Shown piece by piece: positions 29,396 through 37,673 of a stretch of 64,000 nt of DNA. Under the pieces are notes generated by a model that did no database searches, was not told where the DNA came from, and saw only the letters and a program-made list of their open reading frames with translations. The position numbers were made by a program, and so were the translations under genes. The stretch is from Marinobacter sp. SS5-14b. Lineage in GTDB: Bacteria; Pseudomonadota; Gammaproteobacteria; Pseudomonadales; Oleiphilaceae. The DNA lies in NCBI RefSeq assembly GCF_030541005.1, contig NZ_JASSVM010000001.1:496001-560000 (forward strand), in the 5' to 3' direction. Each line of letters opens with the position of its first letter. Positions within the stretch are counted from its first letter, which is position 1.

Positions 29396-29991
29396 TGTTG
29401 TGGTTAAACGCGATGATGGCGGCCCTGATGGCCGCCATACTGGTGGTTGTGAACCTGGACGCATTCGATGTCGGCCGAAAAGCCGTTGCGATTACGGCGA
29501 TGGCTGGATATTGCGTGATATTGCTGCGCTATCGCCGTCAAATCCGACCGGCCGGCCCGGCTGGCCCCAGTGACTACCTGATTGTCTACGCCACGGAAAC
29601 CGGTACCGCCCGACAACTGGCCAAGATCACGGCCCGTAAGCTCAGCGGTAAAGGCGCAAGTGCCACCATCACAGAGCTCAATCGGCTGGCGGAAGCCGCG
29701 ATACCGGGCAAAGCCCTGCTGGTGATCGCCAGCACAACAGGGAATGGCGACAGCCCCAGAACGGGTGATGGCTGGGCGAATGGTGATGGCTTTCTTACCG
29801 CTTACCGCAACAAAGATTTCGCGGTACTGGCGCTGGGCGACCGGGACTATCCCTGCTTCTGTGCCTTTGGCATTGATGTGGCCGCCCGTCTTGGGAGCGC
29901 CGGCGCCCGGCCACTGTTTGACCCCGTTCTGGTCAACCGGGCGGATCCAGCCAGTGTGAGTTACTGGTTCCGGCAACTGGGTGTAGACTGA
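29395..29991 (+). CDS. membrane-anchored flavodoxin-domain protein
   Basis: 198 residues: two N-terminal hydrophobic segments (about 2-19 and 28-44) and a flavodoxin domain from about residue 60. FMN contacts are visible: phosphate loop YATETGTARQLA, the second loop ASTTGNGDSP and third ALGDRDYPCFCAFG. There is no NADPH/FAD reductase domain, so it needs a separate reductase. ATG overlaps the DUF4198 stop, indicating coupling. It probably passes electrons to the PepSY protein for iron release. Confidence 0.82.
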   Translation: MLWLNAMMAALMAAILVVVNLDAFDVGRKAVAITAMAGYCVILLRYRRQIRPAGPAGPSDYLIVYATETGTARQLAKITARKLSGKGASATITELNRLAEAAIPGKALLVIASTTGNGDSPRTGDGWANGDGFLTAYRNKDFAVLALGDRDYPCFCAFGIDVAARLGSAGARPLFDPVLVNRADPASVSYWFRQLGVD

Positions 29992-30019
29992 AGGCGAACC
30001 CGAATAGAGGAGCCGCAAC

Positions 30020-30190
30020 ATGCCACTGATTGGATGGCTGTTTATCGTCGCTGCGTTTGCCCTGATCGTTGGCAGTCTTTTGTTTCTAAGAGACAGCGCC
30101 AACATGAAGATTCCCAAAGACAAGCTGGAAAAGATTCGCAAACGAAAAGCCGAGCTTGAAGAGGAGGATAAAGAGAAAGAGGATTGGTAA
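30020..30190 (+). CDS. DUF2897 family small membrane protein
   Basis: 56-residue protein: one transmembrane helix (about 5-24, GWLFIVAAFALIVGSLLFLR) followed by a strongly charged tail (KLEKIRKRKAELEEEDKEKE). Length and layout fit the DUF2897 family of gammaproteobacteria. RBS GAGGAG lies 7 bases before the ATG. It lies 28 bases after the flavodoxin gene. Function unknown. Confidence 0.75.
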   Translation: MPLIGWLFIVAAFALIVGSLLFLRDSANMKIPKDKLEKIRKRKAELEEEDKEKEDW

Positions 30191-30299
30191 CGAGCATTTG
30201 CTCGAAAAGCCGAGTATGCGTCGAAGTTATTTACAGTTTAAGAGGTTGAGAGATTGGGTGTTATTCCTAATAAATTGAAAATACATGGTAATTTTTAAA

Positions 30300-30315
30300 G
30301 GGAATGGAATTTGCT
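30300..30315 (+). promoter_or_regulatory. candidate sigma-54 (-24/-12) promoter of the PEP-CTERM gene
   Basis: The stretch GGGAATGGAATTTGCT has GG (30301-30302) and GC (30313-30314) exactly 12 bases apart, with TTTGCT matching the -12 element. The centre matches the full consensus TGGCACGnnnnTTGCW only partly. PEP-CTERM genes are known to be RpoN/PrsR-controlled in Zoogloea. A 7-bp inverted repeat (CCTGGAA/TTCCAGG, 30341-30368) lies in the leader. Confidence 0.5.
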
Positions 30316-30422
30316 TATCGAGCGTGCTGCTTTCAGAGGGCCTGGAAGGTTGAGAAAGATGTTCCAGGTGAATTGAGCAGCGGGAATGCCTCGTAAGATG
30401 TTCACTACACAAGGAATAGTTC

Positions 30423-31151
30423 ATGTTTTTCAAAAAAGTAGCACCCATGTTGGTTGCTGGCGTTGCGGCAGCAGCAATGAGTTCGGCGGCAAGTGCAGGT
30501 TTGATCGGGTTCACCAACTCACCGACCACCAATTCTGTTGATTTCGCCAATCAGGTCGCACTGGACGGTGGCACCATCAGTGTTTTCAATTTTGATGATC
30601 ACGCTCTGGGCGCTTTGAACAGCAACCAGTACAGCGGTTTTTCCATGTCCACCACCGGTTCCTTTGGCGGAATCACTTACGGCGCGGGCCCTGGCCAGGG
30701 TAATACATCCACTCCGCCGCTAAATTCAGGTGAGGGTGCCCACGCGGCGTCGAACTATCTGCTGAACAATTCCGGTAGCGGCACGTTCACCATTAGTTTC
30801 CAGTCTGCCGTGTCGGGTTTTGGGCTGGATATCATCGACTTCTATAACCCCGATGGCAGCAACGACATCACCATCTCTGCCTATGGTACAAACGGTCTGC
30901 TTGGATCATACGGCTCCTATGCCGCTAATTTTCAGCCGAACAACATGTACTTCATGGGTGTTCTGAGTGACGCACTGGATATCACGTCCATCGTGATTTC
31001 TGATGATGGTGCCTTAGGCGACAGTATTGGCTATGACAACTTGCGGGTTGTAACCGGCGGAACGGTACAGGTACCTGAGCCTGGCTCCCTGGCTTTGCTG
31101 GGCCTTGGCCTGGTAGGTTTCGGTGTCGCACGCCGCAAAGCACGGGGGTAA
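30423..31151 (+). CDS. PEP-CTERM sorting-domain exoprotein
   Basis: 242-residue secreted protein. Signal peptide (LVAGVAAAAMSSAASA), a Gly/Ser/Asn-rich beta-sandwich body, and a complete PEP-CTERM tail: VPEPGSL near 217, a hydrophobic helix (ALLGLGLVGFGVA) and basic end RRKARG. Such proteins are cleaved and sorted by an exosortase, usually XrtA, together with an exopolysaccharide. It stands alone between terminators, has its own candidate promoter, and lies 18 kb from the XrtA-type polysaccharide genes of this window. Confidence 0.9.
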   Translation: MFFKKVAPMLVAGVAAAAMSSAASAGLIGFTNSPTTNSVDFANQVALDGGTISVFNFDDHALGALNSNQYSGFSMSTTGSFGGITYGAGPGQGNTSTPPLNSGEGAHAASNYLLNNSGSGTFTISFQSAVSGFGLDIIDFYNPDGSNDITISAYGTNGLLGSYGSYAANFQPNNMYFMGVLSDALDITSIVISDDGALGDSIGYDNLRVVTGGTVQVPEPGSLALLGLGLVGFGVARRKARG

Positions 31152-31179
31152 TTCCCGGTAGGCATTGACGCCTTGAATG

Positions 31180-31210
31180 AGCCCTGCTGTGAAAATGGCG
31201 GGGCTTTTTT
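31180..31210 (+). terminator. Rho-independent terminator after the PEP-CTERM gene
   Basis: AGCCC (31180-31184) pairs with GGGCT (31201-31205), with further GC pairs inside a 16-base interior, then six Ts. Confidence 0.8.
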
Positions 31211-31260
31211 GTGGCCAGGATTAGCTGACAGGGCGGATCTGAATTGCGTTGCTCAGAAAC

Positions 31261-31298
31261 AAAAAAAGCCACTCAGCTAAGGCTGTAAGCGGCTTTTA
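31261..31298 (-). terminator. probable terminator downstream of tRNA-Val
   Basis: AGCC(A)CT(C)AGC at 31267-31277 pairs imperfectly with GCTGTAAGCGGCT at 31282-31294. On the minus strand the hairpin runs into seven Ts (31261-31267 read as As on plus). Confidence 0.65.
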
Positions 31299-31308
31299 TT
31301 TGCAGGAT

Positions 31309-31385
<77 letters not shown>

Positions 31386-31429
31386 ATGCCTGCAACGGGG
31401 TGGAAATATACGGATTTCACCCCGCCTGG

Positions 31430-32389
31430 TCAACCTCTTTCCGTCGTATTTTTTGCTTTCAGAAGCCCTTTGAGGGCGCGGCTGAGCGCGTTCCATCGAT
31501 TCACCAGAAGTGCCGCGAAAATCAGGCCGCAGCCAGCGAGTTGAAGGGGGCCCATGGTTTCACCAAACCAGCCAGCGGCGAACAGGGCAACCCATACCGG
31601 CTCCAGTACCAGAATCACAACGCCGTGGCTGTGCACCGACAGGCTCTGTGCGTAGGTTTGCAGCAGAAAACGGCCAGCGGTGGCGATGACGGCGCTGGCC
31701 AGCACCCACATATACAGAATGGGTTGTGGGTTGGCCAGGGTGGGAGCCCAGGGCTCACTGATGGCCGATTCTGCCAGGGTAACCGTGCCTACGGTCAGCA
31801 ACGCCATAGCGGTGAGGGGCAGGGCGGGCACCCGTTTTTTCTCGATGGTTTTACCCTGCTTGTTCACGACAGTTCGCTGGTTGGCGGCCCGAGTGTTTAG
31901 AGTGAAGTAGAGCGCAAAAATAAAGGCCGCAGCCACAAAGTAGAGTTGGCCGGGATCTGGCCGGAATCCGTTTTCCAGTGACAGCAGGGCCAGCCCAGAG
32001 ACGGCAATGGGTATGGCCAGCCAGGTGCTCAGCGGCTGCGCTTCACCAAACACGATGCGGGCGATGATCGGCACGATCACCACACCCAGGCTGGTTAAAA
32101 AGGCACCTTCCCCCATGCTGTCGCCATGGAACAATCCCATGATCCAGCAGGTCATCGCGATGCCGAACACGGCTCCCACACCGATACTTCGCAGAATCTG
32201 ATCCTGGCTCAGACGAAACAGTGAAGGCAGCGCAATAATGGCAAGCACACCGCCGGCGAGCAGGAATCGCGCAGCCATGAACATCAGCGGCGGCATCATC
32301 AAGACGGCTTCTTTGGAAAACATCCAGCCCATAGCGGCCAACAAGGTGACTAAAACCAGTAACAGATCCGATTTATGGGCGTCAGACAT
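31430..32389 (-). CDS. DMT-superfamily (EamA) transporter
   Basis: 319-residue inner-membrane protein with about ten helices arranged as two EamA repeats (first near 8-140, second near 155-300). Segments include LLLVLVTLLAAMGWMFSKEAV and ILVLEPVWVALFAAGWFGETM, the latter typical of the second repeat. Family members export amino acids, nucleobases or drugs; the substrate is not predictable. A cytoplasmic insert rich in Lys/Arg (KQGKTIEKKRV) lies between the repeats. Downstream is tRNA-Val. Confidence 0.85.
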   Translation of the reverse strand: MSDAHKSDLLLVLVTLLAAMGWMFSKEAVLMMPPLMFMAARFLLAGGVLAIIALPSLFRLSQDQILRSIGVGAVFGIAMTCWIMGLFHGDSMGEGAFLTSLGVVIVPIIARIVFGEAQPLSTWLAIPIAVSGLALLSLENGFRPDPGQLYFVAAAFIFALYFTLNTRAANQRTVVNKQGKTIEKKRVPALPLTAMALLTVGTVTLAESAISEPWAPTLANPQPILYMWVLASAVIATAGRFLLQTYAQSLSVHSHGVVILVLEPVWVALFAAGWFGETMGPLQLAGCGLIFAALLVNRWNALSRALKGLLKAKNTTERG

Positions 32390-32513
32390 TTTTGAACCAG
32401 GTCATGGGGTGCGGAGGGCAGACCCGTTCAATTTATAGTTAGGGAACTAAAAAATAAAGCAGCGAAAACCGAGGGGTAGCGGCTCATCCCTGAGCCCGTC
32501 AATCATCGTTGAT

Positions 32514-33602
32514 TTAGTTGTTAAGCGTGGTGTAAAGCAGGTTCGACAAGCTGGTCTGGCTGGAGTTGGGTACTTCCAGGTACCGGTCGCCGGAACCCCA
32601 CAGTTGCCACCAGGCGCGCTTGTTGTAGCTGCGGCTGGCGAAGTCTACCAGCAGGCCACCCAATACCGTGTTGTTCACCACAGGAACGGCGGTGTTGCCG
32701 GTCTGGTTATTGATCACATCACCGTGATTTGCTCCCTCGCTCATCAGGATCGGGTAGTGGTTGTAGTAAAGGCCTGAAGGCCCATTCTGGCCAGATACCT
32801 TTCCTGCAAGGCTCAGGTTGTTTGAGCAAGAGTTAATGCCCTGTGCCGAGGTTGCACCGCAAGCGGAGTGGGTGGGCACAACGCCATCGTCAGTTCCATC
32901 AATGAACGGTTTGGTGATGCCGCCATAGGATGAACCGCCCCCTACAAATCTGAGCCGGGGAATGGCATTCGGGTTAACCGCAAGGTTTCGGGCGACGTTG
33001 GTTTGCAGGTCGTTCACCACTCCGAGTTTATCGGGTTGCGGGTCTATGCCGGTGAACGCTTTTACTGCGGCCTTGACCGGCCAGTTATACCAGCTGTCGT
33101 TGTAGGCAACACTGACGGCAAGGTCTGCCAGCTCAGTCCCCCCGCCAGCCCCGGCCAGATCCATCACGGTCAGGATCTTCAAAGGCTGAAGGCCATCAGC
33201 CTGAAGCCAGCGAGCTTGATTCTCCAGAATGTGTCGAGTTACCAGGTCGCCTGTTGAGTGGGTCACCAGGATGCAGTAGTTATTGCAGAGGCCTTGCTGG
33301 CTGATCTGTCGAAGTTGCTGGTAGGCCTGCTGTGCAATTTTCCCTTCGACTCTGCCATCGCTTGCCCAGTCGATGCGGGCCTCCGAGCGGTTTAGCCAGT
33401 AATCCCGCCAGTTATCTTCCCCGGCTTGCTGCACGTCCTGGAAGTTGGCTGGCGGATTAGATAGGTCATCCATCATGAACCCATGCACCAGGATCACATT
33501 ATGCCCGGCCAGTTGCGCCTGAGCGGCTCCGGTGAACAGGGTGCCAGCCAGGGCCAGCGATAGTGTTGTTTTCCTCAGGCATTGCTCTTTGTTCTTAATC
33601 AT
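32514..33602 (-). CDS. secreted alpha/beta-hydrolase, lipase-like
   Basis: 362 residues: signal peptide (SLALAGTLFTGAAQAQ), oxyanion loop VILVHGF (36-42) and nucleophile elbow VTHSTGDLV with Ser116. The elbow is T-H-S-T-G rather than the common G-H-S-x-G. Downstream Asp and His candidates are in DGTDDGVVPTHSACG and SEGANHGDVI. Several cysteines suggest periplasmic disulfides. It most probably hydrolyses lipid esters outside the cell. It may share a unit with the beta-rich protein encoded just upstream. Confidence 0.8.
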   Translation of the reverse strand: MIKNKEQCLRKTTLSLALAGTLFTGAAQAQLAGHNVILVHGFMMDDLSNPPANFQDVQQAGEDNWRDYWLNRSEARIDWASDGRVEGKIAQQAYQQLRQISQQGLCNNYCILVTHSTGDLVTRHILENQARWLQADGLQPLKILTVMDLAGAGGGTELADLAVSVAYNDSWYNWPVKAAVKAFTGIDPQPDKLGVVNDLQTNVARNLAVNPNAIPRLRFVGGGSSYGGITKPFIDGTDDGVVPTHSACGATSAQGINSCSNNLSLAGKVSGQNGPSGLYYNHYPILMSEGANHGDVINNQTGNTAVPVVNNTVLGGLLVDFASRSYNKRAWWQLWGSGDRYLEVPNSSQTSLSNLLYTTLNN

Positions 33603-33640
33603 TTCGTTCTCCGTTCTTTCCGATTTTATTATTTTGGTTA

Positions 33641-34714
33641 TCAGAACTTGTCAGCCAGCTGCTGAAGCAACGCGGCTCTTTGCTCTGATTCGGGGTTCAC
33701 CGCCGGTTCATCACGGAGTTTGTCGAGGTCCGGCGGGGAAAATTCATAGCCTTCGTCAGGCCCAAAGGCATAGTGGGTACGATCACCTGGCCTGGCTGGC
33801 AACTGGCGGATTTGCAGATGGCGAAGCTGAAGCGCGCCACTGATGGTGTGGTTGGCAATCACGCTGCCATGGGCGCGTAACTGAAAGGTACCGCTGCTGC
33901 CGCCCATAGAGGTCTCTGCCTGCAGTTGCGCCAGAGGTTGCTGGCCATTGTAGAGTTGGGCGGAGAGCGCGTAATAACCACTGGATTCAGGTGAAAAATC
34001 AACGGGGATAACCAGATCATTGCCGGAGATGTAGGGTGTCCCCAGCCCCTCAAAGTCCCCTAGATGTGGTTCTATGGTTAGCGACGATGCATGGCGAACC
34101 GGGCGGCCGTCCACCTGGGCCTCCACGATCAGCCGGTATTCGCCGGGTTCGTGATCTGAGCTGAGGGTGCCTTCATAGTAGCCAGCGGATTCTGCTGCTT
34201 TCAGCACCGTGGACGCTGCAGGCTTTTGATCACTTGCCGTTTCCAGGGTGGCTGACAGCGTATTGCCGAACGTCTGGCGACCACTGAGGGCGGCAACCAC
34301 TACGATGGTTTCCCCGCGGGTGAAGCGGAATTTGTCGAGGCTGACGGTAAACTGGCCGTCCCCTTCAAGGGGCAAGTCCACCGGGTGATATCGGTTGCCC
34401 TGATAGGCGTCAGCCTGGGCGGCGGACAGGGGCACGGAATAATCGGGGTACCGGATGGTCTGCTGGTATTGATCGGCAACACTGGCCAGCATGAACCCTA
34501 ATGCGTTGTCGGAAGGTCCTTGAGTAGTGGTTCGGGAGCTGTCGCCACCGGCGGACAGTGGGGTGTTCCGCGTGCGGGTCGCAGGCAATGGTTTTGGCTC
34601 GTTATCCGGCATAAGCGCACTGAACTGGCCGTTATTCTCTGCGGATAAAAGCCAGATGGTTCCGGAAACGCCTGCCACCATTGCCGCGACGGCCAGCAGT
34701 GCCTTGTAAGGCAT
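33641..34714 (-). CDS. membrane-anchored beta-rich periplasmic protein of unknown function
   Basis: 357 residues with one N-terminal hydrophobic anchor (ALLAVAAMVAGVSGTIWLL), a Ser/Thr/Pro-rich linker, and three beta-sandwich-like blocks (FTRGETIVVVAALSG; GYYEGTLSSDHEPGEYRLIVEAQVDG; GYYALSAQLYNGQQPLAQ). I do not recognise a family with certainty; it is reminiscent of DUF4785-type proteins. It lies 38 bases upstream of the lipase on the same strand, suggesting a joint role. It lacks the helical features of Lif lipase chaperones. ATG at 34714 follows GGGTGA; GTG at 34723 is the alternative start. Confidence 0.6.
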   Translation of the reverse strand: MPYKALLAVAAMVAGVSGTIWLLSAENNGQFSALMPDNEPKPLPATRTRNTPLSAGGDSSRTTTQGPSDNALGFMLASVADQYQQTIRYPDYSVPLSAAQADAYQGNRYHPVDLPLEGDGQFTVSLDKFRFTRGETIVVVAALSGRQTFGNTLSATLETASDQKPAASTVLKAAESAGYYEGTLSSDHEPGEYRLIVEAQVDGRPVRHASSLTIEPHLGDFEGLGTPYISGNDLVIPVDFSPESSGYYALSAQLYNGQQPLAQLQAETSMGGSSGTFQLRAHGSVIANHTISGALQLRHLQIRQLPARPGDRTHYAFGPDEGYEFSPPDLDKLRDEPAVNPESEQRAALLQQLADKF

Positions 34715-34846
34715 GTTAATCACCCGTTATTGTTGTTGGCTCGGTGTTGATCAATAAACAACCATAGACGGTGATTGTCGAAAACGGCAAAAAACTTGTC
34801 TTACAATTCGTCACTTTTCCGGTCATGTGTGACCTTGGTCACGTTT

Positions 34847-35449
34847 TCAGAACCAGCCCGAGTCCTTGATGGCCTCGAAACCGAACCGAAGTGTGACCTC
34901 ATCGCCGACCAGTTCCTGGTCCAGCCCGTAGGTCATACCCCAGTCGCTTCGCTGGATCACAGCGGAAGCGCTGATGCCCAGTGTGTAGTCTTTATGGCCG
35001 ATGGGATAGTCTGCAGCCTTATTCAGCGTAACCTTCACGTTAACAGGATTGGTCTGGCCGAGGAGTGTCAGATTACCGGTTACAATGCCGGTGTTGTCGC
35101 CGGTGCGCTCGAAACCACTTACTGAGAAGGTAATGTCTTTATGCTGGCCGGTGTTCAGGAAGTCTTTGTTGCGCAGATGATCATCCCGCTTGTCGTGATT
35201 GGTGAACACGCTGTTGGCTTTGAAGACCAGTTGGCCGGATGACAGCTCTCCGGTTTCCTCGTCGTAGACGAATTCCCCTGCAACCTCCCGGAACATGCCC
35301 ATCACCGGCGCATAGCCAATATGCATGATCTCAAAGCTCATGGAGAAGTGTTCGTCGTCCACTTTAAACGTTGCAGGTTCGGCAACAACGGCCGTGGAGC
35401 TGGCCATTATCACGGCGGCGGCGGTGGCTTTGATGAAATCAGTGTTCAT
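34847..35449 (-). CDS. YceI family periplasmic protein
   Basis: 200 residues with a signal peptide (ATAAAVIMASSTAVVA) and a YceI lipocalin-like barrel: FKVDDEHFSMSFEIMHIGYAPVMGMF at the start and the paired strands FTNHDKRDDHLRNKDFLNTGQHKDITF. YceI proteins bind polyisoprenoid lipids. ATG at 35449 has AAGGAG upstream; longer frames run into the preceding gene. It overlaps the end of the CDP-alcohol phosphatidyltransferase gene by 11 bases, so the two are co-expressed, hinting at a lipid substrate. Confidence 0.85.
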   Translation of the reverse strand: MNTDFIKATAAAVIMASSTAVVAEPATFKVDDEHFSMSFEIMHIGYAPVMGMFREVAGEFVYDEETGELSSGQLVFKANSVFTNHDKRDDHLRNKDFLNTGQHKDITFSVSGFERTGDNTGIVTGNLTLLGQTNPVNVKVTLNKAADYPIGHKDYTLGISASAVIQRSDWGMTYGLDQELVGDEVTLRFGFEAIKDSGWF

Positions 35450-36173
35450 GATGAAGTCTCCTTGCATAGAGCCAGCGAACATCCAGATAAAACGACCAGA
35501 CCAACAGCAGCAGGGCAATGGCCAGGGTCAAATTGGCGAAGCCGGATGGAATTGGGGGGATGATGGCAATCATCAGCGTTACGACTTGCCACACGCACAC
35601 GGTTTTACGCCGGAAGCTGTCGGGCAACGGATGATTAAGCCAGTGAAACATCGAGCTGGCGGCGATAAAGAAGTACCGCATTAATCCCAGGGTGAGCACC
35701 CATGCCCCGGCCTTATCCAGCGCGATCATGGCAAAGCACAGGCCCAGAATGAAGAGGGCATCCAGCTCCATATCAAAACGGGCACCAAAATCACTGTGAC
35801 TGCCGGTGGCCCGGGCTACCTTGCCATCGACACCGTCCAGAACCAGCGCCACGAAACATGCCACAGCGTAGAACCACAGGTCTGCCGAGCCGGACGACGA
35901 CAGAAAAGGCGCCCAGGCCACCAGAGGAATCACCAGCACAGAACGCAAAAGCGTGGTGCGATTCGCCCAACCAAACGGCCGGGCCGCAGGCCAGCAGGCC
36001 AGAATGAGGCCGCCCTGAACCAGAAACAATACGCCGGCTGCCATCAGGAAAGTGCCTGGCAGGCGGAACCAGTGCGCGATTGTCAGTGATACGCCCGCCA
36101 GTAAAACCACGGCCCAGCCAAGCTCTTTGACTGTGCCGGGAACCTGATTTGAAACCGGTTGAATCGAATCCAT
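35439..36173 (-). CDS. CDP-alcohol phosphatidyltransferase family membrane protein
   Basis: 244-residue inner-membrane enzyme with about six helices. The catalytic signature D-G-x2-A-R-x8-G-x3-D-x3-D is present, slightly varied at its start: DGVDGKVARATGSHSDFGARFDMELD-type spacing near residues 108-133, with all four metal-binding Asp. It should move a phospho-alcohol from a CDP carrier to an acceptor alcohol; which one is open. ATG at 36173 is chosen over an upstream in-frame start. Divergent from the dehydrogenase of the pterin-like cluster. Confidence 0.85.
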   Translation of the reverse strand: MDSIQPVSNQVPGTVKELGWAVVLLAGVSLTIAHWFRLPGTFLMAAGVLFLVQGGLILACWPAARPFGWANRTTLLRSVLVIPLVAWAPFLSSSGSADLWFYAVACFVALVLDGVDGKVARATGSHSDFGARFDMELDALFILGLCFAMIALDKAGAWVLTLGLMRYFFIAASSMFHWLNHPLPDSFRRKTVCVWQVVTLMIAIIPPIPSGFANLTLAIALLLLVWSFYLDVRWLYARRLHHEH

Positions 36174-36281
36174 ATCGTTGCGTTTCCGTATAGCCTTTCT
36201 GGTGCGTGGGTAGCGCATTATGTGACTATAGCCCGGACTGTGTTTCTTTGCTTACGGAGCCAACCTGCTAATGGACTGTTT

Positions 36282-37262
36282 ATGACCACACCTGCCAATC
36301 AGGCATTCTGGGTGACCGGCCCCGGTCAATGTGAGCTCAGGCCCGCTACGTTCAGTGAGGTGGAGTGCACGGAGGGCTCCATGGTCACGGTGCGAACACT
36401 GTTTTCCGGTGTCAGCCGCGGCACTGAATCCCTCGTGTTCAACAATCGGGTGCCACCCGGTGAATACCAGCGCATGCAGGCGCCCTGGCAGGAAGGCCGC
36501 TTTCCTTTCCCGGTCAAGTACGGCTATGCCAATGTGGGAGAGGTTACTGAGGGCCCGGAATCCCTCCTGGGGCAACGAGTGTTCTGTTTGTATCCGCACC
36601 AGCAGTGCTATCGGGTGCCCGCCAGCGCTGTGACCATTCTGCCGAAGGGTGTGCCGCCGGAACGTGCAGTTCTGGCCGCCAATATGGAAACCGCCATCAA
36701 TGGTCTGTGGGATGCCCAGCCAGCGGTGGGCGATCGCGTGGCGGTGGTTGGCCTGGGGGTAGTCGGCTTGTTATCCGCCTGGCTGGTCCGGCAGATTCCG
36801 GGGGTAGACTTGTTGGCAGTTGATACCAATCCGGCCCGGAGAGCCGCCGCAGAGGCCCTGGGGTTGCCATTTGCTACCGAGGCGACGGCCCGGGATTGTG
36901 ATTTGGTGATCCACGCCTCTGGCCATAGCCGTGGCCTTGAGTCTGCCCTTTCCATGGCAGGACAAGACGCGCGCATCGTTGAGCTCAGCTGGTATGGAGA
37001 TGCAACGGTTACCGTGCCTCTCGGCCACGCTTTCCATCCCAACCGCCTGGAGTTGAAATCCAGTCAGGTGGGGCAGATTCCTCCGGCAAGGCAACCACGC
37101 TGGAGTTACCAGCGGCGATTGAACCTGGCATTGTCACTGTTAAAGGCTCCGGAACTGGATGTGCTGATCAGCGGCGAGTGCCATTTCCGCCAGTTACCAG
37201 ACGTTGCCGATAGCCTGTTTTCATCCTCAGCGGATGCCCTCTGTCATCGAATCATTTACTGA
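36282..37262 (+). CDS. medium-chain dehydrogenase/reductase of the pterin-like cluster
   Basis: 326-residue MDR-fold protein: GroES-like N-terminal part (TLFSGVSRGTESLVF) and Rossmann domain (VAVVGLGVVGLLSAWLV, Asp of VDTNPARR for NAD). The structural-zinc cysteine cluster and the usual Cys/His/Glu catalytic zinc set of alcohol dehydrogenases are not evident, so it may be a zinc-free oxidoreductase. The C-terminal FRQLPDVADSLFSSSADALCHRIIY is family-like. First of four same-strand genes with 12-base or negative spacing. Substrate unknown. Confidence 0.78.
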   Translation: MTTPANQAFWVTGPGQCELRPATFSEVECTEGSMVTVRTLFSGVSRGTESLVFNNRVPPGEYQRMQAPWQEGRFPFPVKYGYANVGEVTEGPESLLGQRVFCLYPHQQCYRVPASAVTILPKGVPPERAVLAANMETAINGLWDAQPAVGDRVAVVGLGVVGLLSAWLVRQIPGVDLLAVDTNPARRAAAEALGLPFATEATARDCDLVIHASGHSRGLESALSMAGQDARIVELSWYGDATVTVPLGHAFHPNRLELKSSQVGQIPPARQPRWSYQRRLNLALSLLKAPELDVLISGECHFRQLPDVADSLFSSSADALCHRIIY

Positions 37263-37274
37263 AAAGGAAGACCT

Positions 37275-37673
37275 ATGTTCAGCCTGACCGTTCGCGATCA
37301 CATGATGATTGCCCACAGCTTTACCGGTGAACTCTTTGGCCCGGCGCAGGGGCTGCACGGCGCAACCTACGTGGTGGATGTGACCTTCGAGCGCCATGTT
37401 CTGGATAGTGATGACCTGATTGTCGATATCGGCCTGGCCTCGGAGGTGCTCAAGCAGGTGTTGGGGGAGTTCAACATGAAAAACCTGGACGACCTGCCTC
37501 AATTCAAGGGCCGCAACACCACCACCGAATTTATGGCGAAGGCGGTGTTTGATCGCATGGCTGCGGCGATACACGAAGGCCGGTTAGGTGAAGACGGCAA
37601 AGGCATCGTCAGCCTCAAAGTCACCTTGGGCGAATCGCACCTGGCCTGGGCCAGTTACCATGCTGGCATCTGA
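37275..37673 (+). CDS. 6-pyruvoyltetrahydropterin synthase/QueD-like protein with altered active site
   Basis: 132 residues with the PTPS/QueD T-fold pattern: AHSF (13-16), LHGATY (27-32), a DIG.L helix, NTTTEFMAK (81-89, the PTxE element) and LGES (118-121). Compared with QueD, the catalytic Cys position is Ala24, the HGH zinc motif is HGA (Ala30), and the Asp-His pair of the LDHHxLND segment is missing (NMKNLDDL). One zinc His (14), His28 and the pterin-binding Glu remain. So it has the fold but probably not the classical reaction. It overlaps the next gene by 14 bases. Confidence 0.75.
   Translation: MFSLTVRDHMMIAHSFTGELFGPAQGLHGATYVVDVTFERHVLDSDDLIVDIGLASEVLKQVLGEFNMKNLDDLPQFKGRNTTTEFMAKAVFDRMAAAIHEGRLGEDGKGIVSLKVTLGESHLAWASYHAGI

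Noticed and set aside
32481..32496. GGCTCA/TGAGCC hairpin below the lipase gene
   Set aside because: Six-base stem without a T-run on the minus strand; not convincing as a terminator.
33641..34714. Possible Lif-type lipase chaperone
   Set aside because: Predicted structure is beta-rich with Ig-like strands; Lif proteins are almost entirely helical. Recorded as unknown.
34829..34842. Palindrome GTGACCTTGGTCAC upstream of the YceI stop side
   Set aside because: It lies between two same-strand genes without promoter features; too short to assign as operator or terminator.
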